Positions 1 through 12,608 are shown, counted from the stretch's first letter. The stretch: 64,000 bases of DNA from Syncephalis fuscata (GCA_025786725.1 JAHLTZ010000025.1:1-64000), one strand, 5' to 3'. A program made the numbers and translations. The notes: a model not told the origin generated them from the letters alone.

Positions 1-3000
1 ATATTACAATATAAACGCCATATCAGACAGTGATATTTATATACATACGCATCTAGTGATACATAGCAACAACAACACTAGCACTCATTAGTAATAAATA
101 AGAATATAGAAACTGCTGCCTAGTATACTTACAACATTATCGGTAACAGCCAGCCTACATTGATGATAACTAATGCTAATATGCTAATAGGTTGTACATG
201 TTGGATGTAGTATTACAAAGTATATAGTCAAGCAACATACAGCAACACAGTTGTTGAAATGTGCGTCAGTGTACATGCAATATTATTAATCAATACTATC
301 GATATAAATATGCAATAAATAGTATTATGGTTGTTATTCATTGTAATGAGAACACGTGTCAATAGTCATTGTGTATTGAATAATATCAATATTGCAATGT
401 ATGGTCGCATACTAATAATTATTATAGACCAGCCATAATAATAATAAGACTGTTAGGTAACAGAGATAAATGATACATATTATTGTAAACTTTAATTGAC
501 TGTTTATTAATTATATTTCATTAATTTATTATACACTTTTTTATTAGTATTTGTGTAGGCTTATACTGTAAAATAGCAGAGAGAATTATTGTCGCTTTTT
601 TGATTAACCAATTGATTTTCACCGATTTTTAATTCCATCAGTAAATTAGCTAGAAATACATAATACCATTCATTATGACCGCAGAGACTTGACGCATCGA
701 CACATATAAGTCATGTATTTTAAAAAATTATGAAAATGCTAACAACTAAAAAATGCTTAAAGTGCCATTTTAATAATAATATTGCTGTTTCTATATGTAG
801 CATTTTCTCACAATTTTCAAAAATACATAACTTATATGTGTCGATGCGCCAAGTCTATGCGGTCATAATGAATGGTATTATGTATTTCTAGCTAAGTTAC
901 TGATGGAATTAAAAATCGGTGAAAATCAATTGGTTAATCAAAAAAGCGACAATAATTCCTTTGCTATTTGACAGTACAAGCCTACACAAATACTAATAAA
1001 AAAGTGTATTAATTGCTAATAGATATATTAGTGGTAGGTATTGTATATATTTACAGTGTCTATATAATAACGCAATAGCCTACACTGATAAACCGTTGAC
1101 TATGCGTGTTATGAACAATGTGCTAGCCATGTATATTGCCTATTTTATTAGCATCAATGGTAATGTGAAGTAAGCATAAGCAGCATTATTGGTAGGCCAT
1201 ATTATGCGACATTACTTCTGGTCACTAAATAGCCACTATCCAAATGTATACCAATAACAGCTATTAGTATATTACTCACCATTGGGGCGCACGTCATATC
1301 ATTGCTGTTGTACAACATCAAATCTCGTGAACAGTCATCGGTTGGTAGCAATGCATGTCATGCTGCCACTTACTAAACAAGTAGACATTTATGCTAATTT
1401 ATGACGGCAGTAGGCTGATTGATAGCTAGCGGTAAGTATACACCAAGTGCTCATGTTATCTGTAGGTATGTTGCAGATTGGCCAATACCACTAATAGCTG
1501 CATCATTTCGGTTGCTAACTATTTAGTAATAACTGGCATACTATTTTCAACAATCAATAGTAATATTCATGCTTATGTTGGTAACTAATAATGTATAAAC
1601 AATAGCTTTGGTTAAAATATTTTATTAAACAAATTATACCATTGCCGTTGTCAATACAAATGGCATTTTTCTAACTCTTAGTTGTTACACTGTAATACAT
1701 ATCATTACCTTATAGTGGCATTAAGTTGTATAAATAGCACTTGCTGACTATTAATATCAGTGGCTATATCATGCCAATGATTTACGCAGCATATTTAACA
1801 CTAACTGTACATTAATGACTAGTGATGCACAATAAATAGATAGCGTAAATACAATCAAATAATTAGCTAATAGCGATGTTACATGTTCATTAACGTATAA
1901 CTAACTGTTATCAATACTGTATTTCATTTGATTAATAGACATCTGGCTAATATAATGATGGCTATCGAGTTATAAATATTGATGATATGTTGGTGCTGAT
2001 CCGCTATTCTAGCATATTTACTTAATAAAACACTGACATAGCAGCATATTGATTATGACCAATCGGTTAATACAACTAGTCAACAGCATTTGTAAATACT
2101 GCCTAATCAAACCATCAGTAATCAGTGCGGAATACTAATACTTAACTAGCTATATATACTAGCGCTATAACTAATGGTTATTTGGTCATATGTCAATAAT
2201 AGTTTTGCTATGAGTTTCTGCTATTTTTATCGTTATTAGTAGTATAGCATTGTCAATTAAGTATTATAGACTTGATAACAGTCATGAGTAATATTAAAAT
2301 GGTGTTATTGCCAACTAATACGTCTGCTTATATGTTGATGACAACAGTAGTTTAATGTTTTTGTGTTCACTGCTAATCATTGACAATTGTTTAATTGTTG
2401 ATTTCTATTTATATACACCATACAATTATACATATCAAGAACACAGCTGTTTACATATTGTGCCCATTATTGACACTAACTACATCCGTATACAATGTGT
2501 TTATTAGTCATAATGCTGAATAAACATGCTAACGCATTGAAATAAACAGCCAAAGTATTATGGCATACACTAGCTGCAACCAGTAGATGTATACTGCGTT
2601 AGTTAATGATAGTAATATTATTGCATTTATTATTAGCCATCGGTAATTGTATAGCAATAGCAACATCTATTATAACTTAGCCAGTTATATTGATGCCATG
2701 TGTTTAACCAGTTTGACAATTGCTTGTTGTTATTATAAGCCAACAGTATATCAGCAATACCAATATACACTATGCATGATTGACGTATAACTAGGGGTAT
2801 ATTTAGGACTGATTGTATGGTAGTTTACACTATTACGCCTACTAGCTAACCAGCATTGTTGCAATGCTGCTAGTCACACAGAACACATGCCTCAATAGCT
2901 TTACTAAAATAAATCAATAGCCAAATGATTATGGTAATTTCAAAAACAAACTACATACATAAAGGTTTGGTTTACATCAGAATTAAATAGGTTTATTGCG

Positions 3001-5040
3001 TCATAGATACATGTACAAAATAACTCCAATAAATGACATATCAATAATGGTTGCAAAAAACCACAAAATCTTATTTACATCTTTAACAGACACGTTCATA
3101 GTTATAATTTATAAGTCGGCAAACAAATATTATAGACCAATAGCCAATACATATTCATATATACTTTTCTGTAATAATGTTCATTGGCATTAGAATAGTA
3201 CCAAAACTACTAGTTTTGTCATAGCATCGTTGGAAACCTTAAATAGCCATATTAACTCAATATCAATCTATACCAAAATAGTTGCTATATACATGCACAA
3301 TAGTCTTTCCGTAATGCCCATAGCCTGTAATATATTAATCAAATATTTATGCCATAGCATTGCTATTGTATCCATATACTAAATATACTCGTACATGTCT
3401 TGATTATTACCAAAATATGCTCTAATTTCACTGCCAACCCATTTATCACACCGTTTAATCAATCCACATAGCATATCGGCTTTGGTATTAAGGATCTGTG
3501 TCAATTTTATTATTATCTTTAAATATGTTTAATTCAACGGAGCATATTACTTTACTCTGTTTACTTATGAATCAACAGCAGTTCATCGATACTATCAATT
3601 CCCAGTTGTAAGTTGTCAATAAGCAGTGCAAATCTATCAGTTATATTGTCGATAATACATAATTGATTACGTTAAACAAAACAGTAACATAGTCAACTAT
3701 TTAATAAATACAACGTAATACGGTGTGTACATGTGATGTTAATCAATAATGAAATAAAATGACAAATTCATTCAGCACTACTGCAAATACTGCTGATGAT
3801 GCTAAATAAGTGTCACTCCGTGGATCAGTGTTAAATAAATGGAAATAAAATAAAATAGTAGCTGCAGGTAGTTAGCATTTTTCGCGTGTATCCTTGACTG
3901 TAATAGCACCAGCCATCAATGAATATATACAAAATATCTAGTATTCAATGTGCTTTAATTCTGATTAGCGGTCTATTCTATATCATTACATTACAAATGT
4001 ACGTATTTTGTATTAGTAAATATAATGGCATCTACTTGTAATAAATCTATACACAATAGATTGACTGCCTTGTATGTATCCACTAATATTATGACTTCAT
4101 TTTTCTCGAGGCAATACAATTTTCATGATGTTGTCGCCATTATAGATTGTTTTGAATCTAATAATATTGAATGATTAAGAGTAACAATAATAAAAATATA
4201 CTTATAATAACATTTAATAAGCAAAATCACTTAATTTAAAGTGGTATATTGTCTAGTTATAAAGTAGTGTAATTAACATAAAATATAGGCACATTCATGT
4301 CTGATTTTGAATCATCTAGTACGCCTAGCGCGTAGATTTATATTACAGTACTTAAGTTTGCCAGACTTTAACAAGTAATATTACTTATTAACACAAGATT
4401 GTAAATGCCACAATTCAACTACGCAAGACTGCTAATATATATTAGCACTATACTTGTGTCATGTATGTATAAAAGAAAAAGAAACGTTTGTTTATTAACC
4501 AATACTATAATTGTAGTAAATCTACTAAGCAGATTGCATTGATTATATAGATAATAAACAATATATATTGGGATGTGCATATTGGACCAATATGATCAAT
4601 ATAGGCCGTCAGGTTAAAGCAATACTATTATTGTATGGTGAGTATTTAGCGAAAATTAATGTATATAAATGTTAAAAGTAATGCATAATGCTCACTATAA
4701 ACAGCCATAGAGTAATTTTATAGTCATTCGAATATAATGACAAATTATAGACACATTAATGATAAGGTTGTTAATAATGCTGGTTGGAAGTGGTATAATT
4801 GTTGATTACAACACGGCAGTAATAAACTAATTGCCATTGTTACTATATGTCAACTGTGCATCATCAGACACTATTATAACATTATTATAATCTATTCACT
4901 GTTAATAAACCAATTTATTAACACTGGTAGATATACAATACAAGTGGAATAGTACCAAGTTAGCCGAAAAATAGCCCATTTTTTGCCCAAAGCCAATAAC
5001 TAGATCGCTTACAATTATAAAATTTATTAAAAAGTAATAA
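1..5040. other. AT-rich gene-free region
   Basis: I see no supportable gene in this 5-kb stretch. The longest open frame (about 65 codons near 3.0-3.2 kb) has AT-driven composition and no recognisable motif. The sequence is rich in short TAATA/TATTAG/GCCAATAG-like words. The only clear structure is the palindromic element at 534-1006, annotated separately. Decayed repeats are possible, but I cannot demonstrate them by eye. Confidence 0.6.
534..1006. mobile_element. Palindromic MITE, Tc1/mariner-like
   Basis: This is a 473-bp near-perfect inverted repeat. The left arm (534 to about 740) reads CACTTTTTTATTAG inward, and the right arm (about 800-1006) is its reverse complement with scattered mismatches over about 205 bp. 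The element is flanked on both sides by TA (532-533 and 1007-1008), the target duplication typical of Tc1/mariner transposases. Only about 60 bp of AT-rich spacer separates the arms and no transposase frame is present. It is therefore non-autonomous, of the Stowaway/MITE kind. Family assignment from the TA duplication and CACT terminus is inference. Confidence 0.85.
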
Positions 5041-5051
5041 ACAGCTTTACA

Positions 5052-6448
5052 TTATACAAATCGTTGTTTTTTGTTTACTGGTCTGTCAATATAATCATAT
5101 ATAATGATATCTTGGTCGGTTAAACAACAATTAAACAGAGTCCAGTATACCGGCAATGTCTTTCCACGAAGCCATAGTCTTAAACTGCGTTCGGGACCGC
5201 CTGTTTTATGACTCATATACATCGCTAAATCCGCAACTAATGTGCTAACTAGCAAAGCAAGCGTAATGGTGTTATCGGGATTTGCGCCTGCTTCAAGCAT
5301 CCGAACGTTGATATACTGCTTTGTTGAAGCAGATATAAGATATTTATTTTGCTGTTGCTTTAGCTGACTGCTGTTCGTGTTTACTTGTGTGTTGAATAAT
5401 AATGTACCAAGATGTTTAATTGATTCCAGCATAGGACGAATGTTTAACGCCTGCTCTAATGAAGTAGGATGTGATGACGGTATAGCTTCATTAGATTGTA
5501 CATAGTTATACCACGCTTCTAGTGGTGGCATCAAGCTATTCCATGTTTCTAATATTTGCTGACCACGCTCTAGCGATATTTCGGCAGATAGCTTACCCGC
5601 AGCAACCATCATCTCCAATTCATTGGCCATTTCGTGCTTTTCATACAGCTTTTGAGTTATATCTTTTGGGTGGCTAATAGGACAGTTGGGCGCAATGGCT
5701 GTGTGTCCAGAATGTGTGTCATGTCATTTGCTGACATCCGAATATTTGTTTCTAGTTGTTGCAACAGTTCACAACGACGCTCTTGCAAACATTTTTCCAA
5801 CTCATCAAACGCTTGGTTGATGGCCATTCGTGTGTTATTTAGTCGTTGATGATCATATTGGTGGTTGTCTATCCATTGCTCTACGCCAATAGCCATATCC
5901 TTTACCTGTTGCTTGCCTTGCCTGATGCTAGTAAGCATCTCCGTGTTTGCTTCGCAAGTGGGCACTACACGACAGTTCCACTCCACCTTACAATCTACAC
6001 AATGAAACTTGTTGTGGGTCAAACAATAGTGAGTTTGTGGTATGTTGCCATCTACTTCGCAGACCCGCAGCTGCTCCGTCGTCTCTAATACGCGCGCAAT
6101 AACATAATTGATGGGAAGTCGTCGAGCTGCTTCGTCATCTATCGTTGTCGTAAAGTGCTGGCGACATTTCAACGGACAGCCAATCGAAATCATATTGCAA
6201 ATAAGACTATTGTCTTGCAAACGCGATTCAGCCGTAGCTGCTATTAGTTGCTGTATGCATTCTGCACAGAATGTATGCTGACAGGGAAGAGTGCGTGGGT
6301 CGCGCAATTGGTCTAGGCAGATATGGCAAATCAATGCAGATTGCAGCTCAGTCAGTACAGTGACTTGGTTTGTTTTATAAGCAGCCAATTGCTTCTGTTT
6401 TCCGGCTGCTATCTTAGAGTAGTCGGTTTTCCACACCGGCATGCTCAT
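5052..6448 (-). CDS. TRIM-like RING/B-box protein, one frame break
   Basis: The N-terminal part (5657-6448) holds a C3HC4 RING (CHICLDQL ... CQHTFCAEC ... GCPLKC, roughly residues 40-95). A B-box-like zinc site follows (HYCLTHNKFHCVDCK), then a Gln/Glu-rich helical region. This RING/B-box/coiled-coil order is that of TRIM-type ubiquitin E3 ligases. The remainder (5052-5630) continues as a helical region in another frame. The frame shifts at about 5664-5667, where one more base in an A4 run on the coding strand would restore continuity, so a consensus deletion is likely. I start at ATG 6448; ATG 6442 is also possible. TRIM-like proteins are scarce in fungi. Substrate unknown. Confidence 0.75.
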
Positions 6449-6869
6449 CTTGTGTTCTACTATAAAGGACAAATGCTGTTTTTCTGAGACGAAAGTAAGA
6501 TCTTTAGGAGTTGAAGGAAGTCATTTATCTTTTTTGGACGTTTACTTCGTGGAACCAATAATATTTGTTATATTTTGGTTATTTTTAGATAATTATTTAG
6601 CAAGAAGCTATTGTATTTTGACCCTCCTTTTTCTTAATACTTTTAAATACAATCAAACACTTATTCACTACTATAACATGTATAATATTGCATCCAACAT
6701 TAACTAATTCATGTGTAATTATCAGTATAATAATATAATTAATTAGTTATCTTTATTGTTGCTTTAATGTATATATTGTCATTATGATATTAATTGTTCA
6801 AATGTCATTTATTTAGTCAGATTGGTTATAGGGAAGTGGCTGTTTAATAAACGACATTTATACTAATTA

Positions 6870-7250
6870 TATTAATCTTAATCTTACATCACAAATATGC
6901 CCAAAATGCAATATCAAAATATCAGAATATCAGAAAATAGAAGAGACCATTCAGATGCAGGAATCCATGCTGTATATAGATGCAATAACAACCAATGCGG
7001 AACGACATGGAATTGCAATCAATGGCTTCTATTAATATTCGATCAATCTTTCTACACATGGCTAGCAACAATAATAAATGGCCTTGTAAATCTCAAAGTA
7101 ATTAACTGATATGTTATATCCTTTATTTAAATCAATTTATTCGCAGCATTTTGTTAGAAAACATTATAGTTGTGTTTTGTTATGTATAATAGCATTGATT
7201 CTTATTGGAACAAATTTTACTTTGGACACTCGAAATATGGAAGCCAAAGT
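6870..7250 (+). repeat. Dispersed repeat R1, copy at 6.9 kb
   Basis: This is one of about seven copies of a repeat called R1 here. Shared blocks are CACAAATATGCCCAAAATGC, a GACCATTCAGATGCA block, TTCGATCAATCTTTCTACAC and, at the far end, AATTTTACTTTG. Other copies lie at 45.1, 48.2, 55.3 (plus), 55.6 (minus), 59.4 and 62.3 kb. This copy keeps an open frame of about 70 codons, but the zinc-knuckle-like CPKC seen in the 59.4-kb copy is lost. Its class is unknown. Confidence 0.7.
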
Positions 7251-8190
7251 AGATGCTTAGCCACTATCATTAAAGCTATCTTTTTGTTGCTAGCTATAGT
7301 GTTTGTGGATTTCAATTCGATTTACTTTAACATATACACATACTAACTCTCGCCAATATTTTATACTTTTTTGACTATCAGCTTTGCTTCATAATATTTT
7401 AAATTTTAATATAATACAAATAAAGACTTGAAATTTTACTTTACAATGAGTATCTAGTACAAATGAAAACCAAACAAAATAGTATCAAGCTATGCATGCA
7501 ATTCACGTTGAATCAAATTTACAGCGATGATCATATCAAAGTGCAATCATTCTTCTCAAAAGCTATCGCTTATCATATTCAATATAGCCGCAAGTTGCTA
7601 CAAATTTACTTTTTATTAATGTATACAAACCAGCTAACAATGAAAATCTTATCAGGGCGTAGCAAGTGCCAATGGGTACACACAGCAGTGATTTCCCGTT
7701 TATTCTAATATCTATTACATCTTTACCGAGCAAAGGATTTATAAATATCATGATATACCATTATTAAATCGTATATAACAATGATTTATTCATTTAATAG
7801 ATATTATATAGGTATATTCATATGATTGATATAAATGACTTGTGTAGAATAATTCAGCAATGGCAACCATAAGCGGCATAAGCCAGTACACCTTTGCTTC
7901 CCTGCAAAGCTGTTAAAGGAAGGAAGAAGTCACTGCAACGATTTCCACTGCGTACGAGCTGCCACGCGATAACTCGGTGCATAAATTGATGCATGCGTGT
8001 ACCTCAACCGCTTGCATACTAAGTGCAGTGCTGTTGCTGCTGCTGTTACCGCCGTTAACGTTGGACAAATGATGCGTTACCATCACACAGAATGGCTGCG
8101 TAATGTCCGTCGTTCGTTATCCTCAACGGGCCACGCAGCACTACCCTATTACGCAACGGTCTCTCTCTCTCTTTTCTATCTCCTGGCTAC
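7251..8190. other. Intergenic; upstream region of surface-protein cluster
   Basis: I see no supportable gene. The distal part (7900-8190) is less AT-rich, has a CT-rich tract just before 8180 and leads into the CCAAT/TATA promoter of the first Ser-rich gene. Open frames here lack motifs. Confidence 0.5.
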
Positions 8191-8195
8191 CTGTA

Positions 8196-8207
8196 GCCAA
8201 TATAAAG
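8196..8207 (+). promoter_or_regulatory. CCAAT/TATA core promoter
   Basis: A CCAAT directly joined to TATAAAGG lies about 130 bp upstream of the ATG at 8336, just after a CTCTCT tract. The match and distance fit a TATA-type core promoter for the intronless surface protein downstream. Function is inferred. Confidence 0.5.
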
Positions 8208-8335
8208 GAGCGCATGAAAAGTTGATTGCCCTCACTCTTCACCCCACTCAACTAATTATCATATATTTTATATTTTTATATTTGTCGTACTTGATATACA
8301 GCTGATTGCATAACATCATATTAAATTTGTTTACC

Positions 8336-8800
8336 ATGCAACTCACCACTTCTCTCCGCAGCCTCGCTATTGCGCTACTCTTGTCAGCCGCATTAGTCAG
8401 TGCTCAATCGCCCGCCCACTCGGGAAGTGCATCTCCTTCCGGTACCGCCCCCGCCACAACTTCTGATGCATCAGCCTTACCCACTGGATCCGGCTCAGCT
8501 GGCGGCTCCATGAGCGGCTCCATGTCGCCATCTTCTTCACCATCGTCGCCGACATCAGGTGCATCGGGTGCGCCGTCGTCGTCCTCGTCATCATCATCAT
8601 CATCATCATCATCATCTAGCTCGTCGACACCAGCAAGTAATTCCAACACTACCCCGACAACATCGACCCCGACCAGTCGCTCGACTCCTTCTCAGACATC
8701 AACTACGTTCAGTGTTAATGCAGGTACTGCCTACAAGTCCGATGCATCCGGTATTTTTATGGGATTGGCTGGGTCTGCTATGGCAATCTTCTTATTGTAG
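8336..8800 (+). CDS. Ser-rich GPI-type surface protein
   Basis: The protein has 154 residues and no intron. An N-terminal signal peptide (about residues 1-23) ends in a VSA-Q cleavage context. The centre is almost entirely Ser, Thr, Pro, Gly and Ala with a long poly-Ser run coded mostly by TCA/TCG. The end is a hydrophobic tail (GLAGSAMAIFLL) preceded by small residues, as in a GPI-attachment signal. This is the layout of fungal O-mannosylated wall or membrane-anchored proteins. I chose ATG 8336 because it begins the signal peptide and follows the TATA box. It is the first of three similar small genes in tandem. No sequence-specific function can be assigned. Confidence 0.8.
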   Translation: MQLTTSLRSLAIALLLSAALVSAQSPAHSGSASPSGTAPATTSDASALPTGSGSAGGSMSGSMSPSSSPSSPTSGASGAPSSSSSSSSSSSSSSSSSTPASNSNTTPTTSTPTSRSTPSQTSTTFSVNAGTAYKSDASGIFMGLAGSAMAIFLL

Positions 8801-9047
8801 ACTATCAAAGTTAAATAAACTCCACCGTTCACATATTATAAAACAGCAGCCCACTTTTATCCCATCTAATCTAGCGGTGCTTAAAAACAGCCTAGTATCC
8901 GATCCATTCTCAAATACATATAGTAATACAATAAACTGAGTTTAAATATTGTTTTATTTCCTTACAAAAATGTAAAGCGGAAGCAAGTAGCATTATAATT
9001 TGGCTGAGTTTTGCTTTCTCCAAATCTAGCAATGTTTATTATTGCAA

Positions 9048-9056
9048 ATATAAATA
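9048..9056 (+). promoter_or_regulatory. TATA box of second Ser-rich gene
   Basis: ATATAAATA lies about 75 bp upstream of the ATG at 9128, a spacing similar to the TATA element of the neighbouring paralogous-style gene. Function is inferred from position. Confidence 0.45.
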
Positions 9057-9127
9057 CTGCTTTGACAGCTTACTTGGACTGTTAATTGTTCACTCGCTCT
9101 TTTGCTCTATTCTATACTTATATCATT

Positions 9128-9562
9128 ATGCTTGCCTTCAACAAGTTCACCATCGCCGCTATCGCTACCTTGTTGGCTGTAGCCTACCAGCCGCAGGTAT
9201 CGGCCCAGTTTTTCACAGAATTATCGTCAACGCCAAGTGCATCGAGCAGTGCCCACGCATCTACCAGCACCAGCCCATCAGCTATTGCCAGTAGCACAGG
9301 TGCTGCCACCACCACCACCACTCACTCCACTCCTGCTGCATCAACACCAGGTGCCAGTGTACCTACCACCCCTGCCTCAAGCGGAACAGGTACTGGCACC
9401 ACCTCTTCTTCTACGTCTTCAGGTTCAACCCCCAAGCAAACATCTAATGAGTTTGATACCAGCAGCGCCATGGGTCATGACAATAGCGGTATTGTCAACT
9501 CAATGGCTGCTTCTTTGGTAGCAGCCGGTGGTATGATCATGCTTGCTGATCGTCTTTTGTAA
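9128..9562 (+). CDS. Ser/Thr-rich GPI-type surface protein
   Basis: The protein has 144 residues and no intron. A signal peptide (to about residue 27, QVSA-Q) is followed by a Ser/Thr/Ala/Pro-rich low-complexity middle. The C-terminus is hydrophobic (SLVAAGGMIMLADRLL), fitting a GPI signal. The xRLL ending is shared with the 20.2-kb gene (AYRLL). ATG 9128 is chosen over an upstream in-frame non-ATG codon. It sits 327 bp after the similar gene at 8336 with its own TATA box, so it is probably an independent unit. Likely wall or plasma-membrane location; specific role unknown. Confidence 0.8.
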   Translation: MLAFNKFTIAAIATLLAVAYQPQVSAQFFTELSSTPSASSSAHASTSTSPSAIASSTGAATTTTTHSTPAASTPGASVPTTPASSGTGTGTTSSSTSSGSTPKQTSNEFDTSSAMGHDNSGIVNSMAASLVAAGGMIMLADRLL

Positions 9563-10083
9563 GAGATAAAACAACCAAATTGTCGCTTTAAAGCATTATC
9601 TAATTCGATGCAGCCCATCTTTTTATTCTATACACGAGCCGTGTATTCAATAAACTCTACTTTATATTAGTAATAAAAATTGTTTAAGTTGTGAATAATA
9701 ACTGCTTTAGTGATCTTTTGTTTACAACACAATATTACTTAATCAAACTGTTATGTAATACGCAAGTGTGTTATATTTAGTTAAATAGTACTGCTGTACC
9801 AATTTAAATATATTACCAATGCATTTTGGTCACTAGCTAGTTATTTATTTATTTTGGTGCTTTATTTCAGCTATTACTTGGCAACTAAGCGCTAATCATT
9901 GCTGGTAGCAATGGAATGTCGTTACTATAATTGATGCATTTTTATTTGCTGTCTCCTTGTAGTTAGAAGAAAAACGCAGATCCGCTTCATTAGTCGATCT
10001 TATGCTTAATAGTCGGCTAGTTGTCAGCACATTACCTACTCTTTATTAGCTCGTCGTTCATTTTAATTGTAGCCTGTAAAGTG

Positions 10084-10305
10084 ATGAGATCGCTTAGTAA
10101 CCTACAACTGTGGATTGTTATACTTTTCTACTTGTGTACATTGATTAGTACTGTACTCAGTCATTATACACGCTCAAGTGGTGTAGGTATTGTACATGTG
10201 AGCAATCATAGTCGGTCAGAAGGCATAGCGACGACTGTACCATCGTTTACTCCAACTTTATTCTTTACAACTTTTCTTGTTGTTTTAGAAGTTATTCAAT
10301 TATAA
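10084..10305 (+). CDS. Possible small secreted protein
   Basis: The 73-codon frame starts at ATG 10084. It begins with a hydrophobic segment (LWIVILFYLCTLISTVLS) that could be a signal peptide. A short Ser/His-rich stretch follows, and it ends in a second hydrophobic segment (FFTTFLVVLEVIQL). This is a miniature of the neighbouring GPI-type genes, and an AATAAA-like signal follows near 10375. It may equally be a chance frame in AT-rich DNA. No family recognised. Confidence 0.35.
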   Translation: MRSLSNLQLWIVILFYLCTLISTVLSHYTRSSGVGIVHVSNHSRSEGIATTVPSFTPTLFFTTFLVVLEVIQL

Positions 10306-10476
10306 TCAAATCATCCTGTGTGCTACTCTAGCCATATAGACCAATCTTACATTTTTACTATGGGTTGAATTGAATCAATAAATAACAAGTAGCGGCTTTC
10401 ACACCAATTGGCTGTAGAAATATTGCTTTGATATTCTGTTTATTGATACGCAGTTTTGTAATTTGCCCAAATCAAC

Positions 10477-12363
10477 CTAAATATACTTTTTGCGTTCATT
10501 CCTTGCCCGCTGTTGATAGAAATTCCAAATGGCGTATACAACAAATTGTGCACCAAAAATAAACAATAGATATTGCAATAATGACGATGACTTTTCTGTC
10601 GTTACGTGATGAATGCTAGAGCGTGTTTCTTCGTGCATTCTCGATGATCGTTCCTAAGACCGTTTCAAATAAGCATAAATCGATACAATATTGTTACGAC
10701 TTACATCAAGCTGTGATATCTTACTGGATAGCTGACTTATCGCATTCTGTAACTGCTCCATCTTATAGGTAATGCCATGGGCGCCGGTAAAATGGCCAAT
10801 GTCCGTAGACAATAGTTGTACACTGTCCTGCAGCGCGCGTATATCGGAAGACAGCGAGTTCAAATGACTATAACATTTAGTCAGTTGTATTACTCTTGAA
10901 AGGCTAAATGCCATAACTTACACGCCTGTTCCGCTGTTTTCCGACTTGGATCCCGTATTTTCCATAGATTTATCAGATTTTTGCAATAGCATATCTAGTT
11001 TATTGATTATTCTAAACTGTGTATCTTGAAGCATCCTAACATCCTCCATCTGATCCATTATCAATAAATGAACAAATAAATACATTGCCGCATCTACTTA
11101 CATCAAATCCTAATTGAGGATCGCTGGCATGTTTTGCCTTTTCAACTTTCTTATGAATCTCTTCCAAATGCTTTATCATAGTCAGTTGCATATTTCAATC
11201 TTAAACGCATATGCTACTCACCTTTAACTGTTCCTCTGTTGCCTTTGGAGCAGTCTAATCAATAACATTAGTATAAATACAAAGCATACTATATAAATGA
11301 CCTGCCTTGTATTGACATGATCTTGTCTAATTTCATAGGTATCAAATGAAATAACTTCATGGTCATCGGCTAATTTAACATTTTATGTGAGCGTATATCC
11401 AGTGATCTGGCGTTCAATTACCTTCATCGTGACTTGATGCCGCCGACATACCAAAATAGTATCCAGTTGGCAGATCAACATTCTCAGACTCAAAACAAGG
11501 CTGGTAGTTTCCGCCTTCGTTAATATTATCAACGTCGATCTAATATCCACGGTTAATCAGCGCTGGTTAATAACCAATAGCCATAGTATCTATACTTACG
11601 TTGATGGTTCGATTGGCATAAGTAACACGAACTTTCAGTGGTGCTTTAAGATTGCGATATTCACGGAAACATCCACTTAATATGTAGGACATTGGATGTT
11701 CGACCTTGGAATATTCAAGGTTGTTATGATTCAGCATACCTAATACAAATGTATTGGTGCGCTGTTAAATGTATTAGTACAAATATTAATGGCTAACTAA
11801 CTAACTAACTAACTAATAACTAATTAACTAATTAACTAATTAATACTTACTAGATCACGCTTATCGTAGGTATCAAGTGCTACCATTAATCCTTCCCAAC
11901 TATCTTTACTGCCGTAGACCGGACCCATTTGACCACGGTCTTTCGTATACCAGAATGCCATACCATCTCCGCCATGAAGATGTCGGCCAAATACATTGAC
12001 ACTAAATTCTACTATCCACTCTTTATGTGGGTTGGGTTCTTTGGCCCAAATGGCACCTTTCATGCCTTTCAAACTTGGTGAAAGTCGAATAAAGTCCACT
12101 GATGGCAACGTGTCTATTGTAGATGTATGAATTTGTTAAGCATTTTATTGTTTCGCTATATATTCTACAGTCTATTAGCACAACTTACTTTCGAAATATT
12201 CAAAGTATGGAATAGTATCTTCAACAAAATAGGGTTTTTTAAAGGTCTGTTTCCAATCATGTCGAACGGGCACCTTCTCCGGTGGAGTAGCATAAGCAGT
12301 TGCTGTCCACCAGGCCATCAATACCAAGAATGAATTGCTAAAGAGCCGCATTTTATTAACCAT
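10477..12363 (-). CDS. L-type lectin cargo receptor (ERGIC-53/EMP47-like)
   Basis: I read ten exons that join in frame to about 430 residues. Exon 1 (12189-12363) gives a signal peptide. Exons 2-4 (11851-12113, 11600-11761, about 11420-11540) give the legume-lectin-like domain, with FIRLSPSLKG, GGDGMAFWYTKD, GPVYGSKDSWEGL and DTYD. Coiled-coil exons follow, then a single transmembrane segment (YLLFIFGAQFVVYAIW). The tail ends KKYI, a canonical KKXX dilysine ER-retrieval signal. Known family members bind high-mannose glycoproteins and shuttle them between ER and Golgi. One intron near 11290 appears to use a weaker GTCATT donor. Homology to ERGIC-53/EMP46/47 is strong; orthology within the family is inferred. 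Confidence 0.9.
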
Positions 12364-12608
12364 CAAAAACCACTACCAATGCTGTTGGATAAGACTGAAT
12401 CGAAAGAGAAGTATAGGCCGGCGAGAATCGGTATGGCAGAGTGACACCGCTAAATTGTATGATGGATTGGTTGGTTATAAATAAACTGTATTGTAATTTC
12501 ACATTCCGTTTATTAATATGAATACCAAGTGATGTGGTGATTTATTGATGTAAATACTAAGTGGTTTAATAGCTGTATCTTTAACGCGTTCGTTCTATTT
12601 TCTACCAT

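Noticed and set aside
8404-8649. Poly-Asp and poly-Met proteins antisense to the Ser-rich gene
   Set aside because: They are mirror frames of the TCA/TCG serine run.
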